Positions 1-7,431 of a stretch of 14,117 nt of DNA are shown here, in pieces. The notes beneath the pieces are model-generated. The model ran no database searches. It was given only the letters and a program-made list of their open reading frames with translations, and was not told the origin of the DNA. Every line of letters starts with the position of its first letter. The first letter of the stretch is position 1. The translations under genes were made by a program, and so were the position numbers. Source of the stretch: Nitrospinae bacterium CG22_combo_CG10-13_8_21_14_all_47_10 (lineage in GTDB: Bacteria > Nitrospinota > Nitrospinia > Nitrospinales > VA-1); assembly GCA_002786505.1 (NCBI GenBank), contig PCTK01000042.1, positions 6,400 to 20,516 of the forward strand. Direction: 5' to 3'.

Positions 1-2
1 AG

Positions 3-419
3 TATTACTCGGAAAACCTGATGAACCATACCCGGTTTTATCCTTCCGGGCGCGAGATACTCAATCACTTCCGCGACAAAAAGCAGGCTATCTGTTCCAA
101 CAAGCCTGAAGAGTTTGTGCGGCGCATTCTGGAGTCCTTGCAAAGCCTGGATTGTTTCGATGCCATCCTTGGCGGCGACAGCGTAAAATCAAAAAAACCG
201 GACCCCGAAGGACTACTGCATTTGCTGGAGTTGTTCAAGTGTCCCCCGGAGAGGGCGGTGCTGGTTGGCGATAGCCCTGTTGATATTGAGACAGGTAAGC
301 GTGCCGGGGTTTACACCTGCGTGGTCACCTATGGCTTTGGCGACCCGAAAGAGATTTCCCTGGCCGGGCCTGACTGTTCCATTGATCACCTCTCGCAACT
401 CAAGGCGTTATTCCATTAA
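3..419 (+). CDS. HAD-family phosphatase, phosphoglycolate phosphatase-like (5' partial)
   Basis: This is the C-terminal part (about 138 residues) of a haloacid dehalogenase-superfamily phosphatase. The frame is open to the left edge of the window, so the true start lies upstream; the Met at 21 is probably internal. Visible motifs are a Ser-Asn-Lys-Pro segment (SNKPEEF, motif II region, where a Ser or Thr contacts phosphate), the Lys of motif III in KSKKPDPEGL, and motif IV in VLVGDSPVDIETGKRAG, whose acidic residues bind Mg2+. The order FDAILGGDSV, KKPDP, VGDSPVDI is typical of the Gph/PGP subgroup, which hydrolyses 2-phosphoglycolate or related small phosphoesters in the cytoplasm. Motif I (DxDGT) is outside the window, so catalytic completeness cannot be judged. 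Family members run about 210-230 residues, so roughly a third is missing. Other HAD substrates, such as pyrophosphate or sugar phosphates, remain possible. Confidence 0.85.
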   Translation, partial: YYSENLMNHTRFYPSGREILNHFRDKKQAICSNKPEEFVRRILESLQSLDCFDAILGGDSVKSKKPDPEGLLHLLELFKCPPERAVLVGDSPVDIETGKRAGVYTCVVTYGFGDPKEISLAGPDCSIDHLSQLKALFH

Positions 420-434
420 CCTGTCTTATTGAAT

Positions 435-466
435 GCCGAAAGGCCTATCTTTGATCGTGTTCGATC
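435..466. repeat. Two small inverted repeats upstream of the mpl promoter
   Basis: Two hairpins sit in the gap after the HAD gene. GCC-GAAA-GGC (435-444) has a 3-bp stem. GATCG-TGTT-CGATC (453-466) has a perfect 5-bp stem and a 4-base loop. Neither is followed by a T-run, so an intrinsic terminator is poorly supported. The second ends 3 bases before the -35 element at 470, a position where an operator could lie. Function unknown. Confidence 0.3.
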
Positions 467-469
467 CTG

Positions 470-498
470 TTGACTTTGTGAGGGGTTGTTCCTACAAT
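470..498 (+). promoter_or_regulatory. Sigma-70-like promoter for mpl
   Basis: TTGACT (470-475) and TACAAT (493-498) are separated by exactly 17 bases. Each hexamer matches the sigma-70 consensus at five of six positions. Transcription would start near 504-506, only about 4-6 bases before the ATG at 510, giving a nearly leaderless mRNA. This excludes the upstream in-frame TTG at 486, which lies in the promoter spacer. There is no Shine-Dalgarno sequence at the usual distance before 510, which fits leaderless initiation. The call rests on sequence match only. Confidence 0.6.
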
Positions 499-509
499 GC
501 CACTTTTTC

Positions 510-1910
510 ATGGAATCCAAAGCTATTAAAAACATTTATCTTATAGCAATCTGCGGTACCGGCATGGCGGCTCTGGCGGGATTATTAAAAGGCGCCGGAC
601 ATCGGGTCTCAGGGTCTGATGCCAATATCTACCCGCCCATGAGCACGCTTCTGGAAAACGCGGGAATTCCTGTTCTGCCCGGTTACCGGAAAGAAAATAT
701 CACGGCGGATATTGATCTGGTCATTGTCGGCAACGCCGTATCCAAAACCAACGAAGAAGTTCAGGCCGTTCTGGAAGCCGGGCTGGACTACACGTCTTTT
801 CCCGAAGCCATTTCGCGTTTTTTTCTGGACGGTCGCAAATCTCTGGTGGTGACCGGGACGCATGGCAAAACCACCACCACATCCCTTTTAAGTTGGGTGT
901 TGCAAGCCTCCGGGAGGAAACCCGGTTTCATGGTGGGTGGCTGGTTGAAAAATTTCGACAGCAACCATCAGGTGCCTGAAGGGGATTATTTTGTAACGGA
1001 AGGTGATGAATATGACAGCGCCTTCTTCGACAAGGGACCCAAGTTTTTGCATTATCGTCCTACTGCCTCGATTCTGACAGGTATTGAGTTTGACCACGCT
1101 GATATTTTTGACGATCTGGACCAGATTAAAGACGCTTTTCGCAAGTATGTGAGGCTGATTCGGCCCGAAGGGGTTATACTGGTTAAGCACGCCGACGCAA
1201 ATATTCAGGATGTATTGGGAGAGGCCGTTTGCAAGGTCGAGACCTATGGTTTTCTTGATGGGGCAGATTGGTTGATCGGGAATTACCGGTTTGAAGCCGG
1301 GTACGTGTATTTTTCCCTTTCCTGCCAGGGTGAAAAAAAGGCGGATTTTCAGTTGGCGATGATTGGCCGACATAATGTGGAAAATGCGGCGGCGGTAGCG
1401 GCTCTTTGTCTGCGGTTGGGGTTGACCGTTGATGAAATAAACTCTGCCTTTAAAACCTTTCAGGGTATTAAAAGGCGGCAAGAGGTGGTTGGGGTTAAAA
1501 ACGGGATAACGGTGCTGGACGATTTCGCCCATCACCCTACCGCTATCCGCTTGACTTTAGAAGCGGTGAAGGAGGCTTATCCGGGGCAAAGATTGTGGGC
1601 GGTGTTTGAACCCCGGTCAGCGACCTCAAGGCGAAAGGTGTTTGAGCAGGACTTCCCCGATAGTTTCCTCGCGGCAGACCGGGTGATTATTGCCGGTTTG
1701 TTTGCCCCTGAAAAAATCAGCGAGGAAGAAAGGTTGGACCCGGAAAGGGTCGTGGCTTGCTTGCGGGAAAAGGGACGCTCTGCCTACTTCATTCCGGAAG
1801 TGGATGATATTGTCACCTTTATGGGCCAAAATGCTGAAAGCGGCGATGTGGTTCTGGTCATGTCATCCGGCGGGTTCGGTGGCATCCACCAAAAGATTCT
1901 GGATCAATGA
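510..1910 (+). CDS. mpl: UDP-N-acetylmuramate:L-Ala-gamma-D-Glu-meso-DAP ligase (murein peptide ligase)
   Basis: This is a cytoplasmic ATP-dependent Mur ligase that joins recycled L-Ala-D-Glu-meso-DAP tripeptide to UDP-MurNAc and so returns cell-wall peptide to peptidoglycan synthesis. Counted from the ATG at 510 (466 residues), the N-terminal Rossmann-type domain begins IYLIAICGTGM and contains GSDANIYPPMS. The ATP loop GTHGKTT is at 116-122. The stretch EGDEYDSAFFDKGPKF (164-179) followed by EFDHADIFDDL separates Mpl from MurC. GRHNVENAAA begins at 286. The C-terminal domain has DDFAHHPTA (337-345) and FEPRSATSRRKVF. Length fits the family (about 450-470). A TTG at 486 would add eight residues, but it lies inside the promoter and directly against the GAGGGG, too close for that to act as a ribosome site. 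The stop overlaps the next gene's ATG (ATGA), so the two are probably translationally coupled. Confidence 0.95.
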   Translation: MESKAIKNIYLIAICGTGMAALAGLLKGAGHRVSGSDANIYPPMSTLLENAGIPVLPGYRKENITADIDLVIVGNAVSKTNEEVQAVLEAGLDYTSFPEAISRFFLDGRKSLVVTGTHGKTTTTSLLSWVLQASGRKPGFMVGGWLKNFDSNHQVPEGDYFVTEGDEYDSAFFDKGPKFLHYRPTASILTGIEFDHADIFDDLDQIKDAFRKYVRLIRPEGVILVKHADANIQDVLGEAVCKVETYGFLDGADWLIGNYRFEAGYVYFSLSCQGEKKADFQLAMIGRHNVENAAAVAALCLRLGLTVDEINSAFKTFQGIKRRQEVVGVKNGITVLDDFAHHPTAIRLTLEAVKEAYPGQRLWAVFEPRSATSRRKVFEQDFPDSFLAADRVIIAGLFAPEKISEEERLDPERVVACLREKGRSAYFIPEVDDIVTFMGQNAESGDVVLVMSSGGFGGIHQKILDQ

Positions 1911-3043
1911 TGGGTATGGATAAAATTTATCACGGACAAATAAAACTGGGATTGATCCAGAGAGGGCTCACGGTTCCACCTATATTGCAGGGGCTTTCTG
2001 AGGTTTCGAGTGGGCTCTGTTCCGGACAACCGGGCGAGGAAATCACTCTGGCTTTGGCGGAGGACTTTATTGTTAAAGCCAACTTGAATCCGCCAGGGCA
2101 GGACGGGCCAAAGCTGGTCAGCCATGGAGACCGGTTGCGGCTTCATATGAGAGAAGGAGAGATTGATGTCGGCATCATCACGATTCCAGAATTTCTCAAA
2201 AAACAGTTGCGGCAACGTACCCCGGTTTCTGAAAATATCTGTCTTGATGGTTACTGCCTGAATATTTTTCTCCGCGCCATTGGTCGGGGAAAAAAGCTGA
2301 GTATGCCGATGGAAGCCATTCTTTCTGTCATCCAGTCGGCTTTCGAAGAAGGGGCGGCCGATCTCGTGCAACTGAATATGGATTTTTGCGAAGAGGCCAA
2401 CCGGGGGTTTGATCGTCTGGCGCCTCTGGTGGAGGCGATCAAAAAACGCTTTAACACCTTTGTTGCCCTTAAAGGTTTCCCGCCTTCGGACCCAGGTGTG
2501 ATTGACCTCATGTACGCGTCGGGGTTCGATATTATTGATTTTCCGTTAGGCGGTTTTTCCGGAACGATCAAGTCCAAAAAAAAAATGACCGCCCAACAGG
2601 TCCATTCTGCTCTGGAATACTCTGCGGGAGTTTTTCCGCCCGGAACTGTTTGGACTGACCTGGCCTTGGGACCGGAGCCCCTTTCGCGTTGTAAGGAAGG
2701 CATTGACCGACTGGTAGACTCGAAAATCATTCCCTTGATCTATTTGCAACGCAACAGTAGTGAAAGGCCGGATGGTTTTCGTGACCTGGCGGAACTGGCG
2801 GAGCATATGGATAAGGCGATCCAACGCAACCGCCTGCCATTAAAATGGCTGTATCCGACATGCCGTTTTTTGAGTCCGCTCGACACTCGATTTTTTACCG
2901 AAGACCCGCTTCAAGCCCGGCTTGCTGTGACACCCGTTTACCGGTCGGGGCTTGGCAGAAAAACTTCCGCGGGGTTCGCGGCACTGCGGCGCAAACTACG
3001 CATTCGCAACGTCAGCGACTCGTTCGAATCAGCAGGTCTATAA
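1907..3043 (+). CDS. Uncharacterised protein, possible radical SAM-like barrel lacking the cluster motif
   Basis: I do not recognise a named family with certainty. The protein has 378 residues with no signal peptide or membrane segment. The middle (about 110-285) alternates strand- and helix-like stretches such as DLVQLNMDF, NTFVALKGF, FDIIDFPLGG and IIPLIYLQR, as expected of a TIM-type barrel. The N-terminal half, with GPKLVSHGDRLRLHMREGEI, recalls the region before the barrel in some stand-alone radical SAM proteins. Where CxxxCxxC would be expected there is only C112-x4-C117 followed by LNIF, so a canonical 4Fe-4S/SAM site is absent. The C-terminus is basic (RRKLRIRNV). Start codons at 1907, 1910 and 1916 are all possible; 1907 overlaps the mpl stop as ATGA, which suggests coupled translation. 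An intact radical SAM gene follows 80 bases downstream. A partner or scaffold role for that enzyme is inference only, and an unrelated barrel enzyme is equally possible. Confidence 0.6.
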   Translation: MMGMDKIYHGQIKLGLIQRGLTVPPILQGLSEVSSGLCSGQPGEEITLALAEDFIVKANLNPPGQDGPKLVSHGDRLRLHMREGEIDVGIITIPEFLKKQLRQRTPVSENICLDGYCLNIFLRAIGRGKKLSMPMEAILSVIQSAFEEGAADLVQLNMDFCEEANRGFDRLAPLVEAIKKRFNTFVALKGFPPSDPGVIDLMYASGFDIIDFPLGGFSGTIKSKKKMTAQQVHSALEYSAGVFPPGTVWTDLALGPEPLSRCKEGIDRLVDSKIIPLIYLQRNSSERPDGFRDLAELAEHMDKAIQRNRLPLKWLYPTCRFLSPLDTRFFTEDPLQARLAVTPVYRSGLGRKTSAGFAALRRKLRIRNVSDSFESAGL

Positions 3044-3060
3044 TTTATTTGTTATGGAAG

Positions 3061-3093
3061 TAAGGTTGGCCGGAGTCAAGCTACCAAACCTTA
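3061..3093 (+). other. Imperfect hairpin in the gap before the radical SAM gene
   Basis: The arms TAAGGTTGG (3061-3069) and CCAAACCTTA (3084-3093) are complementary apart from one bulged A, with a loop of 14 bases. Only a broken pyrimidine stretch (ACTCTTTTA) follows after about ten bases, so it is a poor terminator. It lies 31 bases upstream of the ATG at 3124, where it could act as mRNA leader structure or partial attenuation. Function unproven. Confidence 0.3.
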
Positions 3094-3123
3094 TTGGCAT
3101 TACTCTTTTATGAGTCTGACGAC

Positions 3124-4020
3124 ATGAGCGCTCAAGTAAAAATTTCCAGTAAAAGAATTGTTCCCGAAGTGCCTTTGAAAGGCCTTGAGACATTATGGTT
3201 GCAAGTGGGGGGCACGCTCTGCAACCTTGAATGCACACATTGTTTTATCAGTTGTGGGCCGAAGAACGATACTATCCCCATGATGACCCTGGCCCAGGTT
3301 AGAGAGAGGCTGGAAGAGTCTGCAACCCTGGGGGTGAAAGACTATTACATCACTGGCGGTGAAGTGTTTATCAATCCTGAGATTTTTGAAATTCTTAATT
3401 TAATCCTGCGTTACGGTCCGCTGGATGTTCTGACCAATGGAACGCAGATCACCGCTGAGAAGGCCCGGCGGTTGCAAGAGATCCAGAAGGCCTCCCGCCA
3501 CCCTTTGCGTTTTCGGGTGAGTATGGAAAGTTTTGAAGAATCGGCCAACGATGCCATACGCGGAAAAAGCGCGTACAAAAAAGCCGTCACCGGAATTGGG
3601 CACCTTGCCGAGGCGGGGTTTTCGCCGATACTCACCATTACGCGTTCATGGGAAGAGGAACTGGATGGCGAAATGGAATTGCAGTTCATCGAGTTTCTCC
3701 GTGCTAATCGGGTTCCTCAACCGCAAATCAAAATACTACCTGGTTTCATGCTGGGAAAACTGGCTGAAAATGAGCGTCCTTATACTGATGAAGAGCGTGT
3801 GACCGAAGCATGCTTCGAAAATTTTGACATCACCCAACTCCAATGCGCAACCTCGCGCATGGCGACGGGAGAAGGTGTTTACGTCTGCCCGATTCTTGTT
3901 GATAATCCGATGGCCCGTATGGGAAATACTATCGAAGAAACTTTACGGCCCTTTCCCTTGTCGCATCCTGCCTGTTATACCTGCCGTGTTACGGGAATGA
4001 CCTGCAAGTCGTCCACTTGA
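3124..4020 (+). CDS. Radical SAM protein with cysteine-rich C-terminal region (SPASM/twitch-like)
   Basis: This 298-residue protein has the radical SAM motif C33-x3-C37-x2-C40 in GGTLCNLECTHCF, which binds the 4Fe-4S cluster that cleaves S-adenosylmethionine. The SAM-contact motif GGE is at 78-80 (YYITGGEVFINPEI) and DVLTNGT is at 101-107. The C-terminus carries further cysteines at 241, 255, 284, 287 and 294; the order ...YVCPI... then ACYTCRVTGMTC resembles an auxiliary Fe-S cluster domain of the SPASM or twitch type. Such domains are known in peptide- and protein-modifying radical SAM enzymes, but the substrate here cannot be read from sequence. The ATG at 3124 is chosen over an in-frame TTG at 3094 because the extra residues are not family-like. 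No clear Shine-Dalgarno is seen. The upstream gene is a candidate partner, separated by 80 bases. Confidence 0.85.
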   Translation: MSAQVKISSKRIVPEVPLKGLETLWLQVGGTLCNLECTHCFISCGPKNDTIPMMTLAQVRERLEESATLGVKDYYITGGEVFINPEIFEILNLILRYGPLDVLTNGTQITAEKARRLQEIQKASRHPLRFRVSMESFEESANDAIRGKSAYKKAVTGIGHLAEAGFSPILTITRSWEEELDGEMELQFIEFLRANRVPQPQIKILPGFMLGKLAENERPYTDEERVTEACFENFDITQLQCATSRMATGEGVYVCPILVDNPMARMGNTIEETLRPFPLSHPACYTCRVTGMTCKSST

Positions 4021-4037
4021 GAAATCCGAGTTTTGTG

Positions 4038-4066
4038 TTGAGCCGGTTCCGAAAGGCTGGTAGCAT
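4038..4066 (+). promoter_or_regulatory. Possible promoter before the thioredoxin-like gene
   Basis: TTGAGC (4038-4043) and TAGCAT (4061-4066) are separated by exactly 17 bases. Each hexamer matches consensus at four of six positions. Transcription would start near 4073 and leave a leader of about 40 bases before the ATG at 4115. The 94-base gap 4021-4114 holds nothing else I can support. This is a moderate match only. Confidence 0.3.
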
Positions 4067-4114
4067 GAACTCATCAATCCTTTTTAATAAAAGCTCTGGC
4101 TTCAAAAATTCACA

Positions 4115-4669
4115 ATGGCTTTAATGCATTCCACCATGGTTCCGTTGGGAACTCCTGCTGTAAATTTTCAACTTCCCGGAGTGGACGGGAAAAAATATTC
4201 TCTGGATAGTTTTTCAGATAAGAATGTCCTTGTGGTCATTTTCATGTGCAACCATTGCCCTTATGTCAAGGCGGTGTTGCAAAGGCTGATTGATTTGCAG
4301 GCAGAGACCGGGACTCAAGGAGTCCAGTTTGTGGGCTTCAATTCCAATGATGTAGAACGCTACCCCGATGATTCTTTTGAAAATATGCGGAAGATCGCCA
4401 AAGAAAAGGGTATAAATTTCCCCTATTTGTTTGATGCTTCACAAAAGACGGCCCGTGCCTATAACGCAGTGTGTACGCCTGATATTTATGTTTATGGCCC
4501 GGAGCGGAAACTTTTGTACCGGGGAAGAATTGATGATAACTGGGAGAATGAAGAAAAAGTGACGCGACGGGATTTGAAAGAGGCTCTGGACTGTATTGTG
4601 GCCGGAAAAGAAGTACCCTCAGACCAGATTCCCGCAATGGGTTGTTCCATAAAATGGAAGGAAAACTAA
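4115..4669 (+). CDS. Thioredoxin-like/peroxiredoxin-like redox protein (CNHC active site)
   Basis: This is a 184-residue protein of the AhpC/TSA-redoxin superfamily, of the PRX_like1 type. The order is G-x-P-A-V-N-F-Q-L-P at 12-21, strand LVVIFM, active-site motif C45-N-H-C48 in MCNHCPYVKA, CTPDIYVYGP with Cys120, YRGRIDDNW at 135-143, and the family tail AMGCSIKW with Cys177. The CxxC should allow dithiol-disulfide exchange; a peroxidase activity would be assumed rather than shown. I see no signal peptide, so it is probably cytoplasmic. Start codons at 4115, 4124 and 4136 are all in frame; 4115 gives full family length but has no good ribosome site. Its stop is 8 bases before the UPF0182 start, so the two are surely co-transcribed. 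A thiol role in assembly of that membrane protein is speculation. Confidence 0.85.
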   Translation: MALMHSTMVPLGTPAVNFQLPGVDGKKYSLDSFSDKNVLVVIFMCNHCPYVKAVLQRLIDLQAETGTQGVQFVGFNSNDVERYPDDSFENMRKIAKEKGINFPYLFDASQKTARAYNAVCTPDIYVYGPERKLLYRGRIDDNWENEEKVTRRDLKEALDCIVAGKEVPSDQIPAMGCSIKWKEN

Positions 4670-4677
4670 GGTAAAAC

Positions 4678-7431
4678 ATGGAAACGATTAAAAAGTGGTT
4701 GCTCATTCTGGCGGCAGTTGTTTTTGCCGGTTCCTTATTTGCCGACAAGGTTCTTTCTTTTTATATAGATTGGCTGTGGTTTGAAAGTCATGGAATCACC
4801 TCTGTTTTGTGGACGATTTTGGTTTCTCAGTTCGGGTTTGGCTTACTGATCAGTGTTTTGTTTTTTTTGATCACATTTGGATTTTTAAATCATGTGTACA
4901 AGAAAACCTCCCACCTGCCGGTTCTCTTGTCGGACCAAGTCCGGCGGGATGTGCCATTGCTGGATATCCTGGCCAGCAATTTAAAAGTGTTGATACTGTC
5001 AGCTCCTTTGGTTTTAGCGGTCATGACCGGCCTGGTGATGGCCCAGCAATGGGAAATTCCTCTGCAATACTTAAACGCTTCCCCGTATGGAGAGGTTGAC
5101 CCCATTTATGGCAAAGATATCTCCTTTTACTTTTTTACCCTGCCTTTCTGGTTGCTGGTGAAGTCCTTGTTGTGGGAAACGATGATTGTGCTTTCTCTCG
5201 GCGTAGGGATTATCTATTTTTTCAAGCGTTTTATTTATGTCGGGCCGACCGGGGTGGTCCTTCTTCCTGATGCGCGACGCACCCTTTCCGGGCTTGCGGG
5301 TTTGTTTTTCCTTTTGTTTGCCAGCGAGTTTTATCTTCAGCGTTATGAATTGCTGACTGAGGGGGGCAGTTTGATTGCTGGAATCGGATTTTCCGATGAC
5401 AATGGAAAAATTCCCGTTCTTTATATTCTGGTTTTTACTTCCCTGATTTCTGCCCTGTTTTCATTTATGGGGCTTATTCGGCCCGGTATGAAAAAGATTA
5501 TGCTTTCAGGTGTGGGATTGGCACTGGTTTTCTTTGTTGCCAATTTTTATCCGAAGATTTTACAGAGATTTGTAGTGGTTCCGAATGAATTGGTCAAGGA
5601 AGCCCCTTATATTGAACACACTATTGCAGGCGCCTTAACGGCGTATGGGCTCAGCCAGACCGAGACGCATGAGCTTTCCGGTTCTGCGGCCCTAACCGCT
5701 GACAGCATCAGGAAAAACGCCACCACCATCGAAAATATCCGGCTCTGGGATCAGGAGCCACTTCTGGATACTCTGGGGCAGATTCAGGAAATCAGGACCT
5801 ATTATCAGTTCCAGTCTGTAGACAATGACCGGTACCGCATTAACGGGGATTATCGCCAGACTTTGTTGTCGCCGCGGGAACTGCTTTCCTCCAACCTGCC
5901 CAATCGAACATGGATTAACGAACACCTGACTTTCACGCATGGCTACGGAGTTGCGCTGAGTCCTGTTAACCAGGTTACTCCGGAAGGATTGCCGGTGCTA
6001 CTCATTAAGGATATTCCTCCGCAGTCCAGCATAGATTTGGTGGTGAGTCGCCCCGAAATTTATTTTGGTGAGTTGGCTAACGATCATGTTTTTGTCAACA
6101 CCGGGACCAAAGAATTTGATTACCCGGAAGGCGAGAAAAATGTATACAAGAACTATGAAGGAAAGGGTGGGTTTTTAGTGGGCTCATTTTTTCGCAAGCT
6201 TGTTCTGGCGGCCCGCTTCAAAGCCCTTAAAATCCTTTTTTCCGAGGATATTAATGCTGACAGCCGGGTTCTGATGTACCGCAATATCACCGACCGGGTG
6301 CAGAAAGTAGTGCCATTCCTCAGGCTGGACAGTGATCCCTATCTGGTAATCTCAGAAGGCCGCCTGATTTGGCTCTATGATGCGTATACGGTGAGCGACC
6401 ATTTTCCCTATTCCCCCAAAATCCCCCGGTTCGGCAATTATGTGCGCAACTCTGTAAAAATTTCCATTGATGCCTATGATGGCTCAATGAATTTTTATGT
6501 CGCCGATAAGGCCGACCCGGTTATCCAGACCTACCGCAATATTTTCCCCGACCTGTTTCAAAACCTGAGTCAGATGCCGGAAGATTTGCGCAGTCACATC
6601 CGGTATCCTTCCGACCTGTTCAGGATCCAGACACATATTTACGCCACCTATCATATGAAACGGCCGCAGGTTTTCTATAACAAGGAAGACCAGTGGGAAA
6701 TACCAGAAATAGATGGCAATATCATGAAGCCTTATTACACCATCATGAAATTGCCGGGCGAGGATAAAGAGGAATACATTCTCATGCTTCCTTATACGCC
6801 GAGAGGGAAGAGCAACCTGTCAGCCTGGATGGTGGCACGAAGTGATGGGGAACAGTATGGCAAGCTGGACGTCTATACCTTTCCCAAACAGAAGCTGATA
6901 TTTGGTCCCAGCCAGATCGTGGCCCGGATCAATCAGGACGCGGAAATTTCCCGGCAAATTTCGTTGTGGGACCAACGCGGGTCGAGTGTTATTCAGGGAA
7001 CTCTTCTGGTCATTCCCATTGAAGAGTCTTTGGTTTATGTGCGGCCTTTGTATTTGAAAGCCGATGCTGGAAAGATTCCTGAACTAAAGCGTGTTATCGT
7101 TGGTTATGAAGACACCATCGCCATGGAACGTACTTTGGACTCAGCGTTGGAGAAAATATTCACCGGCTTTGCCCGTGAACCTCGTAAGGTTATTGGTCAA
7201 CCGGTGGCTGGAGTCTCCTCCTCTTCTACGTCTCAAGCCGCCAGGGATCAGAAGCTGGTTTTGAGCAAGAGCGATTATGACAATATTCGCAACACGTACC
7301 GTCGCATTGTGGAAGCGCAGGGAAACCTGGACCAGTCTCTGGCGCAATATCGAAAAGACCTTGCGGGGTTGGGCGAACTTCTGGAAGAAGCCCAGGTGCT
7401 TCCACCGGTTAAAGCAGTTCCCGCGCCTTAA
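4678..7431 (+). CDS. UPF0182 (COG1615) family integral membrane protein
   Basis: This is a 917-residue inner-membrane protein of unknown function. The N-terminal third carries about seven membrane segments, near residues 7-22, 43-70, 101-121, 153-182, 203-219, 245-266 and 273-290. A long extramembrane domain follows. Family landmarks are DPIYGKDISFYFFTLPF (141-157), then NIRLWDQEPLLDTLGQIQ, YYQFQSVDNDRY, LTFTHGYGVALSPVNQV and IKDIPPQSS. The C-terminus has a Ser-rich linker (SSSSTS), a predicted coiled-coil helix (YRRIVEAQGNLDQSLAQYRK) and a Pro-rich tail. Length is normal for the family. The start has a ribosome site (TAAGG at 4667-4671, overlapping the upstream stop) 6 bases before the ATG. 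The last 23 bases overlap the end of purF on the opposite strand. Assignment to the family is firm, but a biochemical role is not known. Confidence 0.95.
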   Translation: METIKKWLLILAAVVFAGSLFADKVLSFYIDWLWFESHGITSVLWTILVSQFGFGLLISVLFFLITFGFLNHVYKKTSHLPVLLSDQVRRDVPLLDILASNLKVLILSAPLVLAVMTGLVMAQQWEIPLQYLNASPYGEVDPIYGKDISFYFFTLPFWLLVKSLLWETMIVLSLGVGIIYFFKRFIYVGPTGVVLLPDARRTLSGLAGLFFLLFASEFYLQRYELLTEGGSLIAGIGFSDDNGKIPVLYILVFTSLISALFSFMGLIRPGMKKIMLSGVGLALVFFVANFYPKILQRFVVVPNELVKEAPYIEHTIAGALTAYGLSQTETHELSGSAALTADSIRKNATTIENIRLWDQEPLLDTLGQIQEIRTYYQFQSVDNDRYRINGDYRQTLLSPRELLSSNLPNRTWINEHLTFTHGYGVALSPVNQVTPEGLPVLLIKDIPPQSSIDLVVSRPEIYFGELANDHVFVNTGTKEFDYPEGEKNVYKNYEGKGGFLVGSFFRKLVLAARFKALKILFSEDINADSRVLMYRNITDRVQKVVPFLRLDSDPYLVISEGRLIWLYDAYTVSDHFPYSPKIPRFGNYVRNSVKISIDAYDGSMNFYVADKADPVIQTYRNIFPDLFQNLSQMPEDLRSHIRYPSDLFRIQTHIYATYHMKRPQVFYNKEDQWEIPEIDGNIMKPYYTIMKLPGEDKEEYILMLPYTPRGKSNLSAWMVARSDGEQYGKLDVYTFPKQKLIFGPSQIVARINQDAEISRQISLWDQRGSSVIQGTLLVIPIEESLVYVRPLYLKADAGKIPELKRVIVGYEDTIAMERTLDSALEKIFTGFAREPRKVIGQPVAGVSSSSTSQAARDQKLVLSKSDYDNIRNTYRRIVEAQGNLDQSLAQYRKDLAGLGELLEEAQVLPPVKAVPAP

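Noticed and set aside
436..444. CCGAAAGGC occurs here and again at 4049-4057 in another gap
   Set aside because: Similarity ends at nine bases and the flanks differ, so chance is sufficient explanation.
888..1535. 215-codon open frame on the minus strand
   Set aside because: It lies wholly inside mpl, and its translation is rich in Pro, Gln, Asn and His with no family motif. It is a shadow of the real gene.
1904..2371. 155-codon minus-strand frame opposite the 1907-3043 gene
   Set aside because: The plus-strand frame is longer, is joined to mpl by an ATGA overlap and has protein-like composition; the minus frame does not.
3039..3044. Perfect TATAAT at the stop of the 1907-3043 gene
   Set aside because: No acceptable -35 sequence lies 16-18 bases upstream and there is no extended -10 TG, so I do not call it a promoter.
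7340..7409. Possible minus-strand terminator after purF
   Set aside because: Short inverted repeats are present, such as one with GGAAG/CTTCC arms, but none is followed by a T-run on the minus strand.
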